A stretch of 37,619 nucleotides of DNA from an uncultured Oleiphilus sp. (GTDB lineage Bacteria; Pseudomonadota; Gammaproteobacteria; Pseudomonadales; Oleiphilaceae): positions 1-37,619 of the forward strand of contig CAJWBJ010000031.1 in the NCBI GenBank assembly GCA_913020495.1. Direction: 5' to 3'. The notes under the pieces are model-generated. The model ran no database searches. It was not told the origin of the DNA and saw nothing but the letters and a program-made list of their open reading frames with translations. This document shows positions 19,646-27,826 of this stretch, one piece after another. The position numbers and the translations under genes were made by a program. Numbering within the stretch: the first letter of the stretch is position 1; each line of letters opens with the position of its first letter.

Positions 19646-19959
19646 AGTGATACCTATCGTTCTTTTTTTACTTATTCGCTAAAAGTTGTTTCATGCACAT
19701 CCGCCTTCCACTAGTTATTGAATACAATAAAACCTGCCGCCATTGGCATTGTATTTTTATCCATATTTATATGTAACAGTGCATTAACGGCATCATATAA
19801 CATTCTTCATTAATAAAGCAAGTTAAATTACTGGTTTATATAGAGTTTTAATTTCGGGCTTTTTTATAAGCTTTGTAATAAATACTACCGGTATTGTTAA
19901 CATGCGTTTCAATTCGTTGTTATTTGCAAGCTGAAGCGGCAAGCATCAAAATTTTGTCT
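19646..19959. other. Non-coding stretch upstream of the SutA-like gene
   Basis: No convincing reading frame. It must hold the promoter of the SutA-like gene on the minus strand. Two palindromes are visible: ttattg-aata-caataa at 19715-19730 and aatacaat/attgtatt at 19721-19728 and 19748-19755; they overlap and could be operator or hairpin elements. A weak sigma-70-like pair for the plus strand is ttgcaa at 19924-19929 and caaaat at 19947-19952 (17-base spacer), which would start a transcript at about 19958. Confidence 0.4.
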
Positions 19960-20082
19960 AAGCTAAATTTATCAGCGCAAAGGAAAATAACGTAATTTGC
20001 GCAGGTGTCTCTCCACATCGTTATTTTCCAATCCTAGTTGTTATATGTACCTTTGAGGAATCTTTTAGATTCCTCTTTTTTT
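19960..20082 (+). ncRNA. Candidate small RNA or leader with overlapping alternative hairpins and intrinsic terminator
   Basis: The segment holds two perfect inverted repeats whose arms interleave. Repeat A is gcgcaaa at 19975-19981 with tttgcgc at 19996-20002. Repeat B is ggaaaataacg at 19982-19992 with cgttattttcc at 20019-20029. The 5' arm of B lies inside the loop of A, so the two helices compete or form a pseudoknot. A strong plus-strand terminator at 20055-20082 follows, and no plus-strand gene lies upstream of it for 1.4 kb. The 3' end is 36 bases before the GST start codon. It could be an independent ~120-nt sRNA or a regulatory leader of the GST gene. I do not recognise a known RNA family; the promoter is weak and unproven. 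Confidence 0.5.
20055..20082 (+). terminator. Rho-independent terminator
   Basis: An 8-bp perfect stem gaggaatc / gattcctc, loop tttta, followed by seven T. Its plus-strand direction and its location before rather than after a gene imply either a short RNA ending here or attenuation of the GST gene. Confidence 0.88.
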
Positions 20083-20118
20083 CTTTTCTTCTACCCAAAT
20101 ATTCATCACACTAACACC

Positions 20119-20775
20119 ATGAGATACCCTACTTTATATTCTTTTCGTCGCTGTCCCTATGCGATGCGAGCTCGCATGGCTTTAGCCTATAGCAAGCAGA
20201 TTGTAGTGCTCCGAGAAATAGTTTTGCGCGATAAGCCAGCCTCAATGCTCCAGCATTCACCAAAAGGCACTGTGCCAATATTAGTATTAAATGATGGGAC
20301 AGTTTTAGAAGAAAGTCTGGATATCATGCTCTGGGCTTTATCCCAAAATGATCCTGACAACTGGCTGCCTACAACCGAAGCAGAACAAGACAAAGTTAAA
20401 CACTATATAAACTACTGTGATAATGAGTTCAAAACACATTTAGATCATTACAAATATGCAGATAGATACCCAGAGCACAGTGCAGAATATTATCGTCAAC
20501 AGGGGGAAAGTTTTCTCAAAGAATTAGATCATCAACTTACAACAAAACCATATTTGTGCGGTCAGCAGGTAAGCTTGGCAGACATTGCCATTTTTCCATT
20601 TATTCGTCAGTTTGCCTATGTCGATAAAACTTGGTTTGAACAGTCAAATTACCACCAATTAAAAACATGGTTAGAAAGACAATTAACGTCGAAACTGTTC
20701 TTGATGATTATGAAAAAATATACTGCCTGGAAAACAGAAGATCAAGCCACTCTTTTCCCAGGACACGTTTACTAG
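20119..20775 (+). CDS. Glutathione S-transferase family protein
   Basis: A 218-aa cytoplasmic protein with a thioredoxin-fold GST N-domain: YSFRRCPYAMRARMAL carries a CPYA motif, which puts Cys in the active position as in glutaredoxin-2/omega-type GSTs. The cis-proline GTVPILVLNDGTVLEESLDIM (G-site, ES dipeptide) follows, and an all-helical C-domain with YLCGQQVSLADIAIFPFIRQF, the usual N-capping/hydrophobic staple region. The ATG at 20119 is the natural start; the frame stays open upstream to 20038, but that part crosses a terminator. No clear ribosome site is seen before the ATG. It probably acts in glutathione-dependent reduction or deglutathionylation; the substrate is unknown. Confidence 0.85.
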   Translation: MRYPTLYSFRRCPYAMRARMALAYSKQIVVLREIVLRDKPASMLQHSPKGTVPILVLNDGTVLEESLDIMLWALSQNDPDNWLPTTEAEQDKVKHYINYCDNEFKTHLDHYKYADRYPEHSAEYYRQQGESFLKELDHQLTTKPYLCGQQVSLADIAIFPFIRQFAYVDKTWFEQSNYHQLKTWLERQLTSKLFLMIMKKYTAWKTEDQATLFPGHVY

Positions 20776-20806
20776 ACCCCTTCTTGGCAACCAGAATGAA
20801 AACCTT

Positions 20807-21211
20807 CTACAGAAAACAAATTGGCAATAAAATAACGTATGGGTAAGCGATGGTTGGTCTAACAGCATTTGATAAATACTCCCGAGCAAGCATAGTTATG
20901 CCTGGGCGTGACTCCTCCCAATGGCTGTAAAAATTAAGCATAACAGCCTGATCATTTTCTGAATTTGCTTTTTCAAGCGTTAGCAAACGCTGCTCGGTTC
21001 TACCCTGAAATGTTTTCCAAATGGCATCCTGAAGCCAAAGAACCAGCAATAACATTGCAACCAGCAGCGAACTAATATTAAAAATAAAACCAGCTAAACA
21101 AATAAAAACGGCCACTAACTTTATGACTAACGTTAAAGCCTCTGATTTTTCATAGCTATTGTGCAACGCTAACCACTCACGTAAAAACGTTTCCGGAATC
21201 TGTTTCGTCAT
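20807..21211 (-). CDS. Hypothetical membrane protein
   Basis: A 134-aa protein with two adjacent hydrophobic segments (TLVIKLVAVFICLAGFIF and SSLLVAMLLLVLWLQ, about residues 27-60) and a third at the C-terminus (YPYVILLPICFL). Between them is a soluble part with WKTFQGRTEQRLLTLE and a Trp/aromatic-rich stretch. I recall similar uncharacterised proteins with a WLQDAIWKTFQGRTEQRL-like core in other gammaproteobacteria, but no function is known to me. It lies 75 bases upstream of the OmpA-family gene on the same strand and converges with the GST gene. Confidence 0.6.
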   Translation of the reverse strand: MTKQIPETFLREWLALHNSYEKSEALTLVIKLVAVFICLAGFIFNISSLLVAMLLLVLWLQDAIWKTFQGRTEQRLLTLEKANSENDQAVMLNFYSHWEESRPGITMLAREYLSNAVRPTIAYPYVILLPICFL

Positions 21212-21286
21212 TTCTCATTCACTTTTCTATTCATAATAATCGTTATATCGAAAATCAAAAAAGATTTTTCAAACCCTAGTTGATGC

Positions 21287-22429
21287 TTACATTAACTTTT
21301 CAGGCTCGCTGTTAATCGCAGCAACATTCTCAGGGTCTTCTCTAGTTGATGCCCTCTCAATACTCGACTCAACCACAGCCACAACACGACGGTTGATCGC
21401 GCGCCCTTCTTTCGTTGAGTTGTCTGCAATCGGGCTTTCTTCTCCAAAACCAACCGCTGATACTCGCTCAGGAGATAAACTAAAGACGTCAACCAAAGAG
21501 GCCCTAACGGCATCGGCACGCTGCTGAGATAAGAATTTGTTATATATCGCTGGACCACTATCGTCGGAATGCCCTTCGACGGTTAATACGGTTTGATCAA
21601 ACTGTTTCATAAAGTCAGCCACTTTTTCAACTTCTGGCAGGCTTACTGCTGATATCTCGGCACTATTAAATTGGAATTTAATATCCATAGTAATCGAGAC
21701 CGTTTCAGTCAGCATGACAGCACAGCCGATCTCATCTACTTTAAACTCCGGATTTGTACCCGGACATTGGTCAATTCCATCGATAATACCATCATTGTCA
21801 CTATCCACTGGCAAAGGCTCTGACTTTACGACAACCGGTTCAGGCTCCGGTTCAGACTTGGCAATTGGTTTTGCAATTGGCTCAGGAACAATCACAGGGA
21901 TAGCTGGCGTGTATTTAAATACATAACCTAAAGCGAGCCGAGCCCCTATATCGATCAATTCTTTATCCACACTATTCATCATCATCATCTCTCCCCTTAG
22001 GATGATGTTGTTAGAGTAGTATCGCTTAACTCCTATACCAATATTGATTAATGACTCACTTGAATCATGGCCAGCATTATTCTCATACTCCAGATGGCTA
22101 AAACCTGCTGAAATAAACGGGCGCTTTTTCCCTCTCCTCTTGAGGTGAAGTAAAGCGCCGGTATAAAAACGCTGTGAATCCAGCTCGTCTGAAGATTTTT
22201 TATATTCAGCACTATAATCTGACAACCATGTTTCTAATGATAAAAATGTATTTATCGGTACTTCTAACCCACCTTCTTTGCTAAAAAAGGAGTCTAAGTC
22301 ACGATCTTTATCCAAAGAATAGATTCCACCACCAACATAAGCTTCTAAAAAGGGTTTTTCGTTTGCAGAGGTGCTTACACTCATAGAGAGACAACTCACC
22401 AAATAAGTGAGTAAAAGTTGATTTTTCAT
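21287..22429 (-). CDS. OmpA-family outer-membrane protein with beta-barrel, calcium-type linker and peptidoglycan-binding domain
   Basis: A 380-aa envelope protein. A signal peptide (MKNQLLLTYLVSCLSMSVS, cut near TSA) leads into an eight-stranded barrel (to about residue 170; EAYVGGGIYSLD, LRGEMMMMNSVD, ALGYVFKY). Next come a Pro/Glu/Lys-rich linker (IAKPIAKSEPEPEPVVVK), one thrombospondin type 3/calcium-like repeat DSDNDGIIDGIDQCP, and an OmpA C-terminal domain with FQFNSAEIS, VEGHSDDSG, LSQQRADAVRASL and EGRAINRRV, which bind peptidoglycan. I start at the ATG at 22429 because AGGGA lies about 9 bases upstream; the ATG at 22438 would leave no spacing. It probably gives envelope stability and porin-like traits. 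Confidence 0.88.
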   Translation of the reverse strand: MKNQLLLTYLVSCLSMSVSTSANEKPFLEAYVGGGIYSLDKDRDLDSFFSKEGGLEVPINTFLSLETWLSDYSAEYKKSSDELDSQRFYTGALLHLKRRGKKRPFISAGFSHLEYENNAGHDSSESLINIGIGVKRYYSNNIILRGEMMMMNSVDKELIDIGARLALGYVFKYTPAIPVIVPEPIAKPIAKSEPEPEPVVVKSEPLPVDSDNDGIIDGIDQCPGTNPEFKVDEIGCAVMLTETVSITMDIKFQFNSAEISAVSLPEVEKVADFMKQFDQTVLTVEGHSDDSGPAIYNKFLSQQRADAVRASLVDVFSLSPERVSAVGFGEESPIADNSTKEGRAINRRVVAVVESSIERASTREDPENVAAINSEPEKLM

Positions 22430-23006
22430 GCTCGGCATTCCCTAAAGTTAAGCCATTTTTATTGTTATAAGTTGCTGAAATAATGATTTAAAACTTTAAG
22501 TATTCCAATCCATTATATTTTCATCACTTGCGATTATCTCATATTTTCAGGTGATTTTTCTGTCATGTTTGACGTTATGTGAATTTACTTCACAATTCTA
22601 AAAATATTTTTCTCAAGTGGTTATTCTGGTCACTTAAACAATCCGTTGTGCATCACAATTTCCCTTAACATGCTTCAGGCAATTATTCTTGTATGTTTAC
22701 GAATATATATCTCATATTTGCCAACCAGTTCCGACGTAAAAACAACATCGTATGTCATATTTCAAACATTGCTATATTTAAGCAACAGAAATAAGAACAA
22801 AAAAGCAACTTGATTGATTAATACAAATCTCATTAATCTCGGTAACCAGTGTTAATAGCAAAAAGAAAGACACTGGCTACCAGATAGGCAGGCGCTAAAA
22901 GCATCACCTTATGGTTCTTCCTGAACAGTTCCTTAGGTGCCCTGTCATCATTAAAGCATCAACAGCTTTATTAAAATAAAAAGTCCTTAAAAACAAGGAA
23001 AATGAA
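22430..23006. promoter_or_regulatory. 577-base intergenic region between divergent ompA-like and lipase genes
   Basis: No open frame of note. It must carry the promoter of the OmpA-like gene (minus) and of the lipase (plus). The most visible structure is a stem-loop at 22841-22881: ggtaaccagtgt pairs with acactggctacc with one mismatch and a 17-base loop. A long 5' leader for the lipase mRNA is possible. I found no convincing sigma-54 or sigma-70 promoter by eye. AAGGAAAATGAA directly precedes the lipase ATG as ribosome site. Confidence 0.5.
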
Positions 23007-24017
23007 ATGACAATAAAAACGAAAGTAAAAAAACTAGTCGCGTCAATCACGATGGCAAGCGCTGCAATCGGCGCCACCATGACAACGACTGCTATGGCCG
23101 ATACATCTGGAGCTGTTCAAAACCCTATCGTGTTGGTTCACGGTTTATCAGGTTTTGATTCTATTCTAGGTGACTACTTTTATGGCGTAAGAGGCGCATT
23201 GAATGGCGTAGGCGCATCTCAAGTCTATACACCGCAAATCACTGGCTGGGAAAGTGATGAGTTTCGTGGAGAAGAGCTTCTGGCATACATTCAAGACGTT
23301 CTTGCAGCAACAGGCGCATCTAAAGTGAACTTGATGGGACACTCTCAAGGTGGAACAACTTCACGATATGTGGCTTCTGTTCGACCTGATCTAGTTGCAT
23401 CAGTAACATCAATTGGCTCTCCCCACTTTGGTAGTAAAGTGGGCAATATTGTTCATGATTCTCCACTAGAAGGCCCTGCTGAAGTAATTGGTAATGCTAT
23501 AGGCGCTATGATTTCACTTGTTTCTGGTGACCCAAGCCAAGAATCTAATGCAATGGCCGTCATCGAAGGACTTAATACCGAAGGCGCAGCAGCTTATAAC
23601 GCATTGCATCCCCAAGGAATTAGAACAGGCTCATGTAAATCAACACCTTATTACAATGCAGGTTCATGGTGGTGGCCAAACTGGGTTAAAGACTATTCTG
23701 TAAATGATGGCGCTCACAGTGTAAATGGCGTTCGTTATTACTCATGGAGCGGTACTTACAATAGTGTATTTGATTCAAATATACTTGACCCAATGGATGG
23801 CGTATTAGCGATTACTAACTTTATGCACGACGGTGCTGAAAACGATGGTTTAGTTGAGCGTTGTTCGACACACATGGGTGATGTTATTCGTGATGATTAC
23901 ACACTTAACCATGGCGATGAAATTAATGGTTTCTTTGGCTTGCATGGTTTGTGGAATTCCGCACCACTGCCAATTTACACCTCTCAGGCACGTCGTTTAA
24001 AGAACGCAGGGCTGTAA
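23007..24017 (+). CDS. lip: Secreted triacylglycerol lipase, family I.1/I.2 (foldase-dependent)
   Basis: A 336-aa extracellular lipase that hydrolyses long-chain triglycerides. A signal peptide (31 aa, ending TAMA) sends it through Sec; export from the periplasm would normally use type II secretion. The mature protein starts like Pseudomonas/Burkholderia lipases with PIVLVHGLSGFD (oxyanion hole HGL). The nucleophile is Ser 113 in GHSQGG. The acid lies in NDGLVERCSTHMGDVI and the base His in the C-terminal GLHGLW region; aspartates beside these are the expected Ca2+ ligands. Two cysteines (SCKS and ERCS) would make the single disulfide typical of the family. The next gene encodes the foldase such lipases need. 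Confidence 0.94.
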   Translation: MTIKTKVKKLVASITMASAAIGATMTTTAMADTSGAVQNPIVLVHGLSGFDSILGDYFYGVRGALNGVGASQVYTPQITGWESDEFRGEELLAYIQDVLAATGASKVNLMGHSQGGTTSRYVASVRPDLVASVTSIGSPHFGSKVGNIVHDSPLEGPAEVIGNAIGAMISLVSGDPSQESNAMAVIEGLNTEGAAAYNALHPQGIRTGSCKSTPYYNAGSWWWPNWVKDYSVNDGAHSVNGVRYYSWSGTYNSVFDSNILDPMDGVLAITNFMHDGAENDGLVERCSTHMGDVIRDDYTLNHGDEINGFFGLHGLWNSAPLPIYTSQARRLKNAGL

Positions 24018-24040
24018 TTGTTTCTGTGAATTAAACTAAA

Positions 24041-24107
24041 AAAGTAAGGTGCTTTATAGCAGTTGATAGGTTCTATCAAATTAAGTACTGCTATTTCACC
24101 TTACTTT
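24041..24107 (+). repeat. Three-tier long inverted repeat between lipase and foldase
   Basis: Three perfect nested stems in one hairpin: aaagtaaggtg (24041-24051) with caccttacttt (24097-24107), 11 bp; atagcagt (24056-24063) with actgctat (24087-24094), 8 bp; tgatag (24064-24069) with ctatca (24073-24078), 6 bp around the loop gtt. No long T-run follows (only ttt then ctaac). It could be a partial terminator, an mRNA 3'-end stabiliser for the lipase message, or a processing site that sets the lipase to foldase ratio. Confidence 0.75.
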
Positions 24108-24160
24108 CTAACGCCCATAATTAGTTTAAAGAATTTCTCTCATTTAGCGTTGTATCCACT

Positions 24161-25234
24161 ATGTCTAGTTTTAATAAAGTACTTTTCTTTGCTTGTACTG
24201 CACTTTTAACGACTGTCATTATTTTTGTAGTCAGACAGGAAACCGTACTCCCTGACGCGAGTATACAAAGCAATGAAATAACTAAAACGGCACAAACAGA
24301 AAAGACCGTCCCCCCTGAAATAATTTCAGACTTGATGTCACAAGAAAGGCCTGATAATGAAACCGGTGAATTATTTTATCAAACACTGCCTGGTTCATTA
24401 AGTGATGCACCAAAACCCGCTTCATTAGAAACAGACCTTCAAGGGAATTTAATCATCAATAAACGGGTACAACATTTGTTTGAGTTTTATCTGATGGCTA
24501 TGGGTGAGGAACCCTTTGAGAATATTATCGCTCGTATCAAGCATGACTTAAGTTCTCAACTTAATGCCGACGCGTATTTAATCGCGAATAATCTGCTAGA
24601 AGGATACCTGCAATATAGAAATAACATTGGCATCATTAAAAACCAATACGCTGAACAAGCAACTATTTCCGGAACAAGCATGGCCTTGATCAAAGAGATA
24701 AAGCTTGCGATTCGAGACTCAAGATCTGCGTTTCTCCCTGATGAAGCGATTTCCTCATTTTACTCAAAAGAAGATGACTACGACGATTACATGATTAGCA
24801 AAGCTCAAATTCTCAATAATAAAGCGCTTTCTGTAGAGCAAAAAAGAGTCGAGTTAATACTTTTGGATGAAAACACCCCCATTGAATTGATTCAAGCTCA
24901 AAATGGCATGAATCAACTATCTAAGGTTAGAAACAGTGTCAGCGATTTACGTAAGCTTGGTGCAAATGATGAGGATATTTATCTCTACCGAGAACAAGAA
25001 CTCGGCACTGATGTCGCTGACCGCTTAGCAAGCTTGGACACAGAGAGGCAAGTCTGGCAAGCAAGAGTTAATACTTACCGTGTTGAACTTGCTAATATTG
25101 AATCAATGGATGCTTATTCAAAGGATGAAAAACATCGCATGATTGAAGCGCTTCGCAATGAACACTTTGATGAACAAGAAATTTTAAGAGTTCGTACCTT
25201 GGATAAAATGAGAACACAAAATTCTAAAACATGA
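24161..25234 (+). CDS. lifO: Lipase-specific foldase (Lif), membrane-anchored periplasmic chaperone
   Basis: Folds the adjacent lipase in the periplasm. An N-terminal membrane anchor (VLFFACTALLTTVIIFVV, about residues 7-24) is followed by a variable linker, then the family entry LPGSLSDA with a following D-L-Q-G-N-L segment, and a long, charged helical C-domain that wraps the lipase. The Lif signature Rx1x2FDY(F/C)L(S/T)A is strongly altered: here the segment is QHLFEFYLMAMGEEP (about residues 103-117), so Arg becomes Gln, Asp becomes Glu, Tyr becomes Phe and Ser/Thr becomes Met. The hydrophobic frame and trailing GE-EP remain. Length of 357 aa is normal. No clear ribosome site is visible. 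It is 143 bases from the lipase with a large stem-loop between them. Confidence 0.85.
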   Translation: MSSFNKVLFFACTALLTTVIIFVVRQETVLPDASIQSNEITKTAQTEKTVPPEIISDLMSQERPDNETGELFYQTLPGSLSDAPKPASLETDLQGNLIINKRVQHLFEFYLMAMGEEPFENIIARIKHDLSSQLNADAYLIANNLLEGYLQYRNNIGIIKNQYAEQATISGTSMALIKEIKLAIRDSRSAFLPDEAISSFYSKEDDYDDYMISKAQILNNKALSVEQKRVELILLDENTPIELIQAQNGMNQLSKVRNSVSDLRKLGANDEDIYLYREQELGTDVADRLASLDTERQVWQARVNTYRVELANIESMDAYSKDEKHRMIEALRNEHFDEQEILRVRTLDKMRTQNSKT

Positions 25235-25411
25235 CATGCATGATATTCCTGCACATTATGTTTGAATGTATTTAATTAATGCCAATTAGCCCTTATCCTT
25301 TGCTATTGACTTAACTAATAGTAATTCTTCTGCAACGACTAGTTCATTAGCACCCTAGTACTATGCAACGAATTTCCTATTAAAAGTTTCTTGGCAGCCT
25401 CTCTACATAAT

Positions 25412-27685
25412 ATGCATCTTCCGAACATTATTTCGAAAACACCAAACATCATATCTAAATGCCTCTACCGACAATGCTTTCACATCATTCTGCTTTGCTT
25501 ATTTATTGTGGGTTGCGGTGGCAGTAGTAATACAGAACAAAAAACACAAACAGAACCTTCTTCCGAAACTCAGGATGATTCTGTTATCACGCCTGCGGAA
25601 GAGACATCTTTTAATGGCCGTGTTGTAAAAGGCATTATTAGCAACGCCGTCATCAAAGCTTATCCTATCGTGAACCAGAACGGTGTTTATACTGTTGATA
25701 GTAATTCCAAGCCCGTGATCAGCAGAACAAATGGCAGTGGTTATTACCAATTAAAACCGGGAAAAGGTAGAAATGATCAATACTACTACCTGGAAATGGT
25801 CACGGATGATCAAAGCCAAATGATATGCGACTTTCATACAGGCTGTGAGTCGAGTTTAACTGGTGATTATGCAGCTTTTGGAGAGGCGTTTACCTTGTCT
25901 TCTGGCTTTACTTTATCCAGCGTCGTGAAATCTAAAGCGGGTAAAATAAATCATGCGCCGATTAGCCCTCTCACACACTTAGCTGTTCAATATATGATGA
26001 CCTTACCTGAAAGGTTCAGCCCCTCCAACATCAACATTTCAGTAGATTTTATTAAAACCAAGTTTGGTTTAGGTGACAAAGCATTAAGTTTATTGCCTTC
26101 AGATCTGACAGCGCTATCTGAAATAAAAAAACTTAAGGAAGAGGAACTTAGACTTGGTATTCTTTCAGCCGCATTCGCCCCCATAATAGAAATGCCTGAC
26201 TGGGATAATATTTCAACACTTTCCTTTAAAGATCTTTTTTTAAATGCTTACAATCTCGCCCAGTTTTTGAGTACACAAGTAGATTCCAGACAGCACTTGG
26301 AAGCCCTTTCTGTCATTGAAGAAGAATCACAGACATTATATGAGAGCCATACAGAACAAACCTTAGTGATTGTTGAACAGCCAAAATCAATTAACGCAAC
26401 TGAAGGCGACAATGTTTCACTTACAGTCGTCGCGACAAGCTCAGAGATAATCAGCTATCAATGGACAAAAGACGATGTAGACATAATTGGTGCAACCAGT
26501 GATGTTTTATCAATTGCCAATATTAATCTCGCAGATAATGGTATTTATTCAGCAAAAGTTTTTAGTGGCAATAATGCGTTAACATCTTTAGTTGCATTAG
26601 TCTCCGTTTCCCCAAAACAACTACCCGTTACAATTACCAGCCACCCTCAATCAGTCGTCACCCGGGAAGGGGAACAAATTGATATTCAAGTCATTGCAGA
26701 AGGCTCAGGTGCATTAAGCTATCAATGGCAAAAAGGCGGTTCCATCATTCCCAACGAGACGTCTTCACGCCTTAACTTTAACGCTATTAGTTTGAGCCAT
26801 GAAGGCACCTACAGTGTCACGGTTTCAAATGACATAAGTTCACTACAGTCGAATTTTGCAAACATAACAGTCAATGAAATCATCGAAGCAATCAGTATTA
26901 TTGATCAGCCGTCTAGTACTGAAACAATAGAGGGCAATATAACAACATTTAAAGTCAGTGCTTCTGGTGATGGATATATTGCCTATCAGTGGCGAAAAAA
27001 TGCAGTTGCCATTAACAATGCGTACGAGCAAAGTTATTCAATACTCTCAACATCATTATCTGATGCTGGCACTTACGATGTGGTGTTAACAAATAGTGAG
27101 GGTAGTATTACCTCATCACCAGCTACCCTAAGTGTGATTCCTGATATAAGCCCGATAATCATAAACCAGCAACCTCAGCACACAACAATTAATGAAGGAG
27201 AGACGACTTCACTTACTGTATTCGCTTCAGGAGACGGTACGATTAATTATGAGTGGTTTAAAGATGGTTCTCCAATCGCAAACTCAAATAATGCAACACT
27301 CACAATTATTTCAGGCCAGCTTATCGACCAAGGCAACTATCGGGTCATCATCAGTAACGAAATAAGTACCGAAAGTTCCCAAACGGCTTACTTAACCATC
27401 ACACCCACTCCTAGCCCAGAACCTGTAATGGTAGAATTAAGTTGGACAGCCCCTCAATTTAGAGATGATGGTTCAACTTTGACATTATCAGAAATATCAG
27501 GCTATTCAATTATTTATGGCACAGAATTGATGGCACTAAATACCTCAACTGAAATATCCGGAGGGGAAATTACCTCAAGCACTTTACAACTAATGCCTTC
27601 AAACTATTATTTCAAGATTGCAACTATTGATAACAACCTGATTCAAGGCGACTTTTCGGAAGCTATTCAACTTTCAGTTGAATAG
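25412..27685 (+). CDS. Surface lipoprotein with four Ig-like domains and a fibronectin III-like end
   Basis: A 757-aa putative lipoprotein: hydrophobic segment IILLCLFIV and lipobox IVGC near residues 34-36, then a Gln/Glu/Thr-rich linker. Residues ~65-310 are a mixed domain opening with NGRVVKGIISNAVIKAY, a pattern common in marine bacterial lipoproteins. Four Ig-like repeats of ~80 residues follow (about 319-400, 406-487, 496-575, 583-664), each with a Q-P/H-P opening, an EG turn, a YQW/YEW core and a D-x-G-x-Y end, without cysteines. The last ~88 residues resemble fibronectin III (VELSWTAPQFRDDG). I chose the ATG at 25412; a TTG at 25391 is also in frame and no ribosome site decides. It probably serves surface binding or adhesion. 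It sits alone after the lipase genes. Confidence 0.75.
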   Translation: MHLPNIISKTPNIISKCLYRQCFHIILLCLFIVGCGGSSNTEQKTQTEPSSETQDDSVITPAEETSFNGRVVKGIISNAVIKAYPIVNQNGVYTVDSNSKPVISRTNGSGYYQLKPGKGRNDQYYYLEMVTDDQSQMICDFHTGCESSLTGDYAAFGEAFTLSSGFTLSSVVKSKAGKINHAPISPLTHLAVQYMMTLPERFSPSNINISVDFIKTKFGLGDKALSLLPSDLTALSEIKKLKEEELRLGILSAAFAPIIEMPDWDNISTLSFKDLFLNAYNLAQFLSTQVDSRQHLEALSVIEEESQTLYESHTEQTLVIVEQPKSINATEGDNVSLTVVATSSEIISYQWTKDDVDIIGATSDVLSIANINLADNGIYSAKVFSGNNALTSLVALVSVSPKQLPVTITSHPQSVVTREGEQIDIQVIAEGSGALSYQWQKGGSIIPNETSSRLNFNAISLSHEGTYSVTVSNDISSLQSNFANITVNEIIEAISIIDQPSSTETIEGNITTFKVSASGDGYIAYQWRKNAVAINNAYEQSYSILSTSLSDAGTYDVVLTNSEGSITSSPATLSVIPDISPIIINQQPQHTTINEGETTSLTVFASGDGTINYEWFKDGSPIANSNNATLTIISGQLIDQGNYRVIISNEISTESSQTAYLTITPTPSPEPVMVELSWTAPQFRDDGSTLTLSEISGYSIIYGTELMALNTSTEISGGEITSSTLQLMPSNYYFKIATIDNNLIQGDFSEAIQLSVE

Positions 27686-27781
27686 CAATACTCCTATCGC
27701 TTAACGCTCAAAACTGGCTAGGTGAACACCAGATAAGTTTAACCAACAAGTTATGTCATTCAGAAAATCTAAACTAAACTT

Positions 27782-27811
27782 GTATATGTCGCTTGCATGC
27801 GTTCCATATAC
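27782..27811. promoter_or_regulatory. Palindrome upstream of the sensory operon
   Basis: gtatatg at 27782-27788 and catatac at 27805-27811 form a perfect 7-bp inverted repeat; a smaller cgc/gcg pair lies inside around the self-complementary tgcatgc. It ends 16 bases before the kinase ATG, a place for an operator or for an mRNA hairpin in the leader. Confidence 0.4.
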
Positions 27812-27826
27812 TTGAGTGCAGAATAG

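Noticed and set aside
19960..20082. The structured segment as 6S RNA, SRP RNA or a CsrB/RsmY-type RNA
   Set aside because: It lacks the long closing stem of 6S, the SRP loop core, and the repeated GGA-in-loop hairpins; neighbours do not fit either. Left as unassigned.
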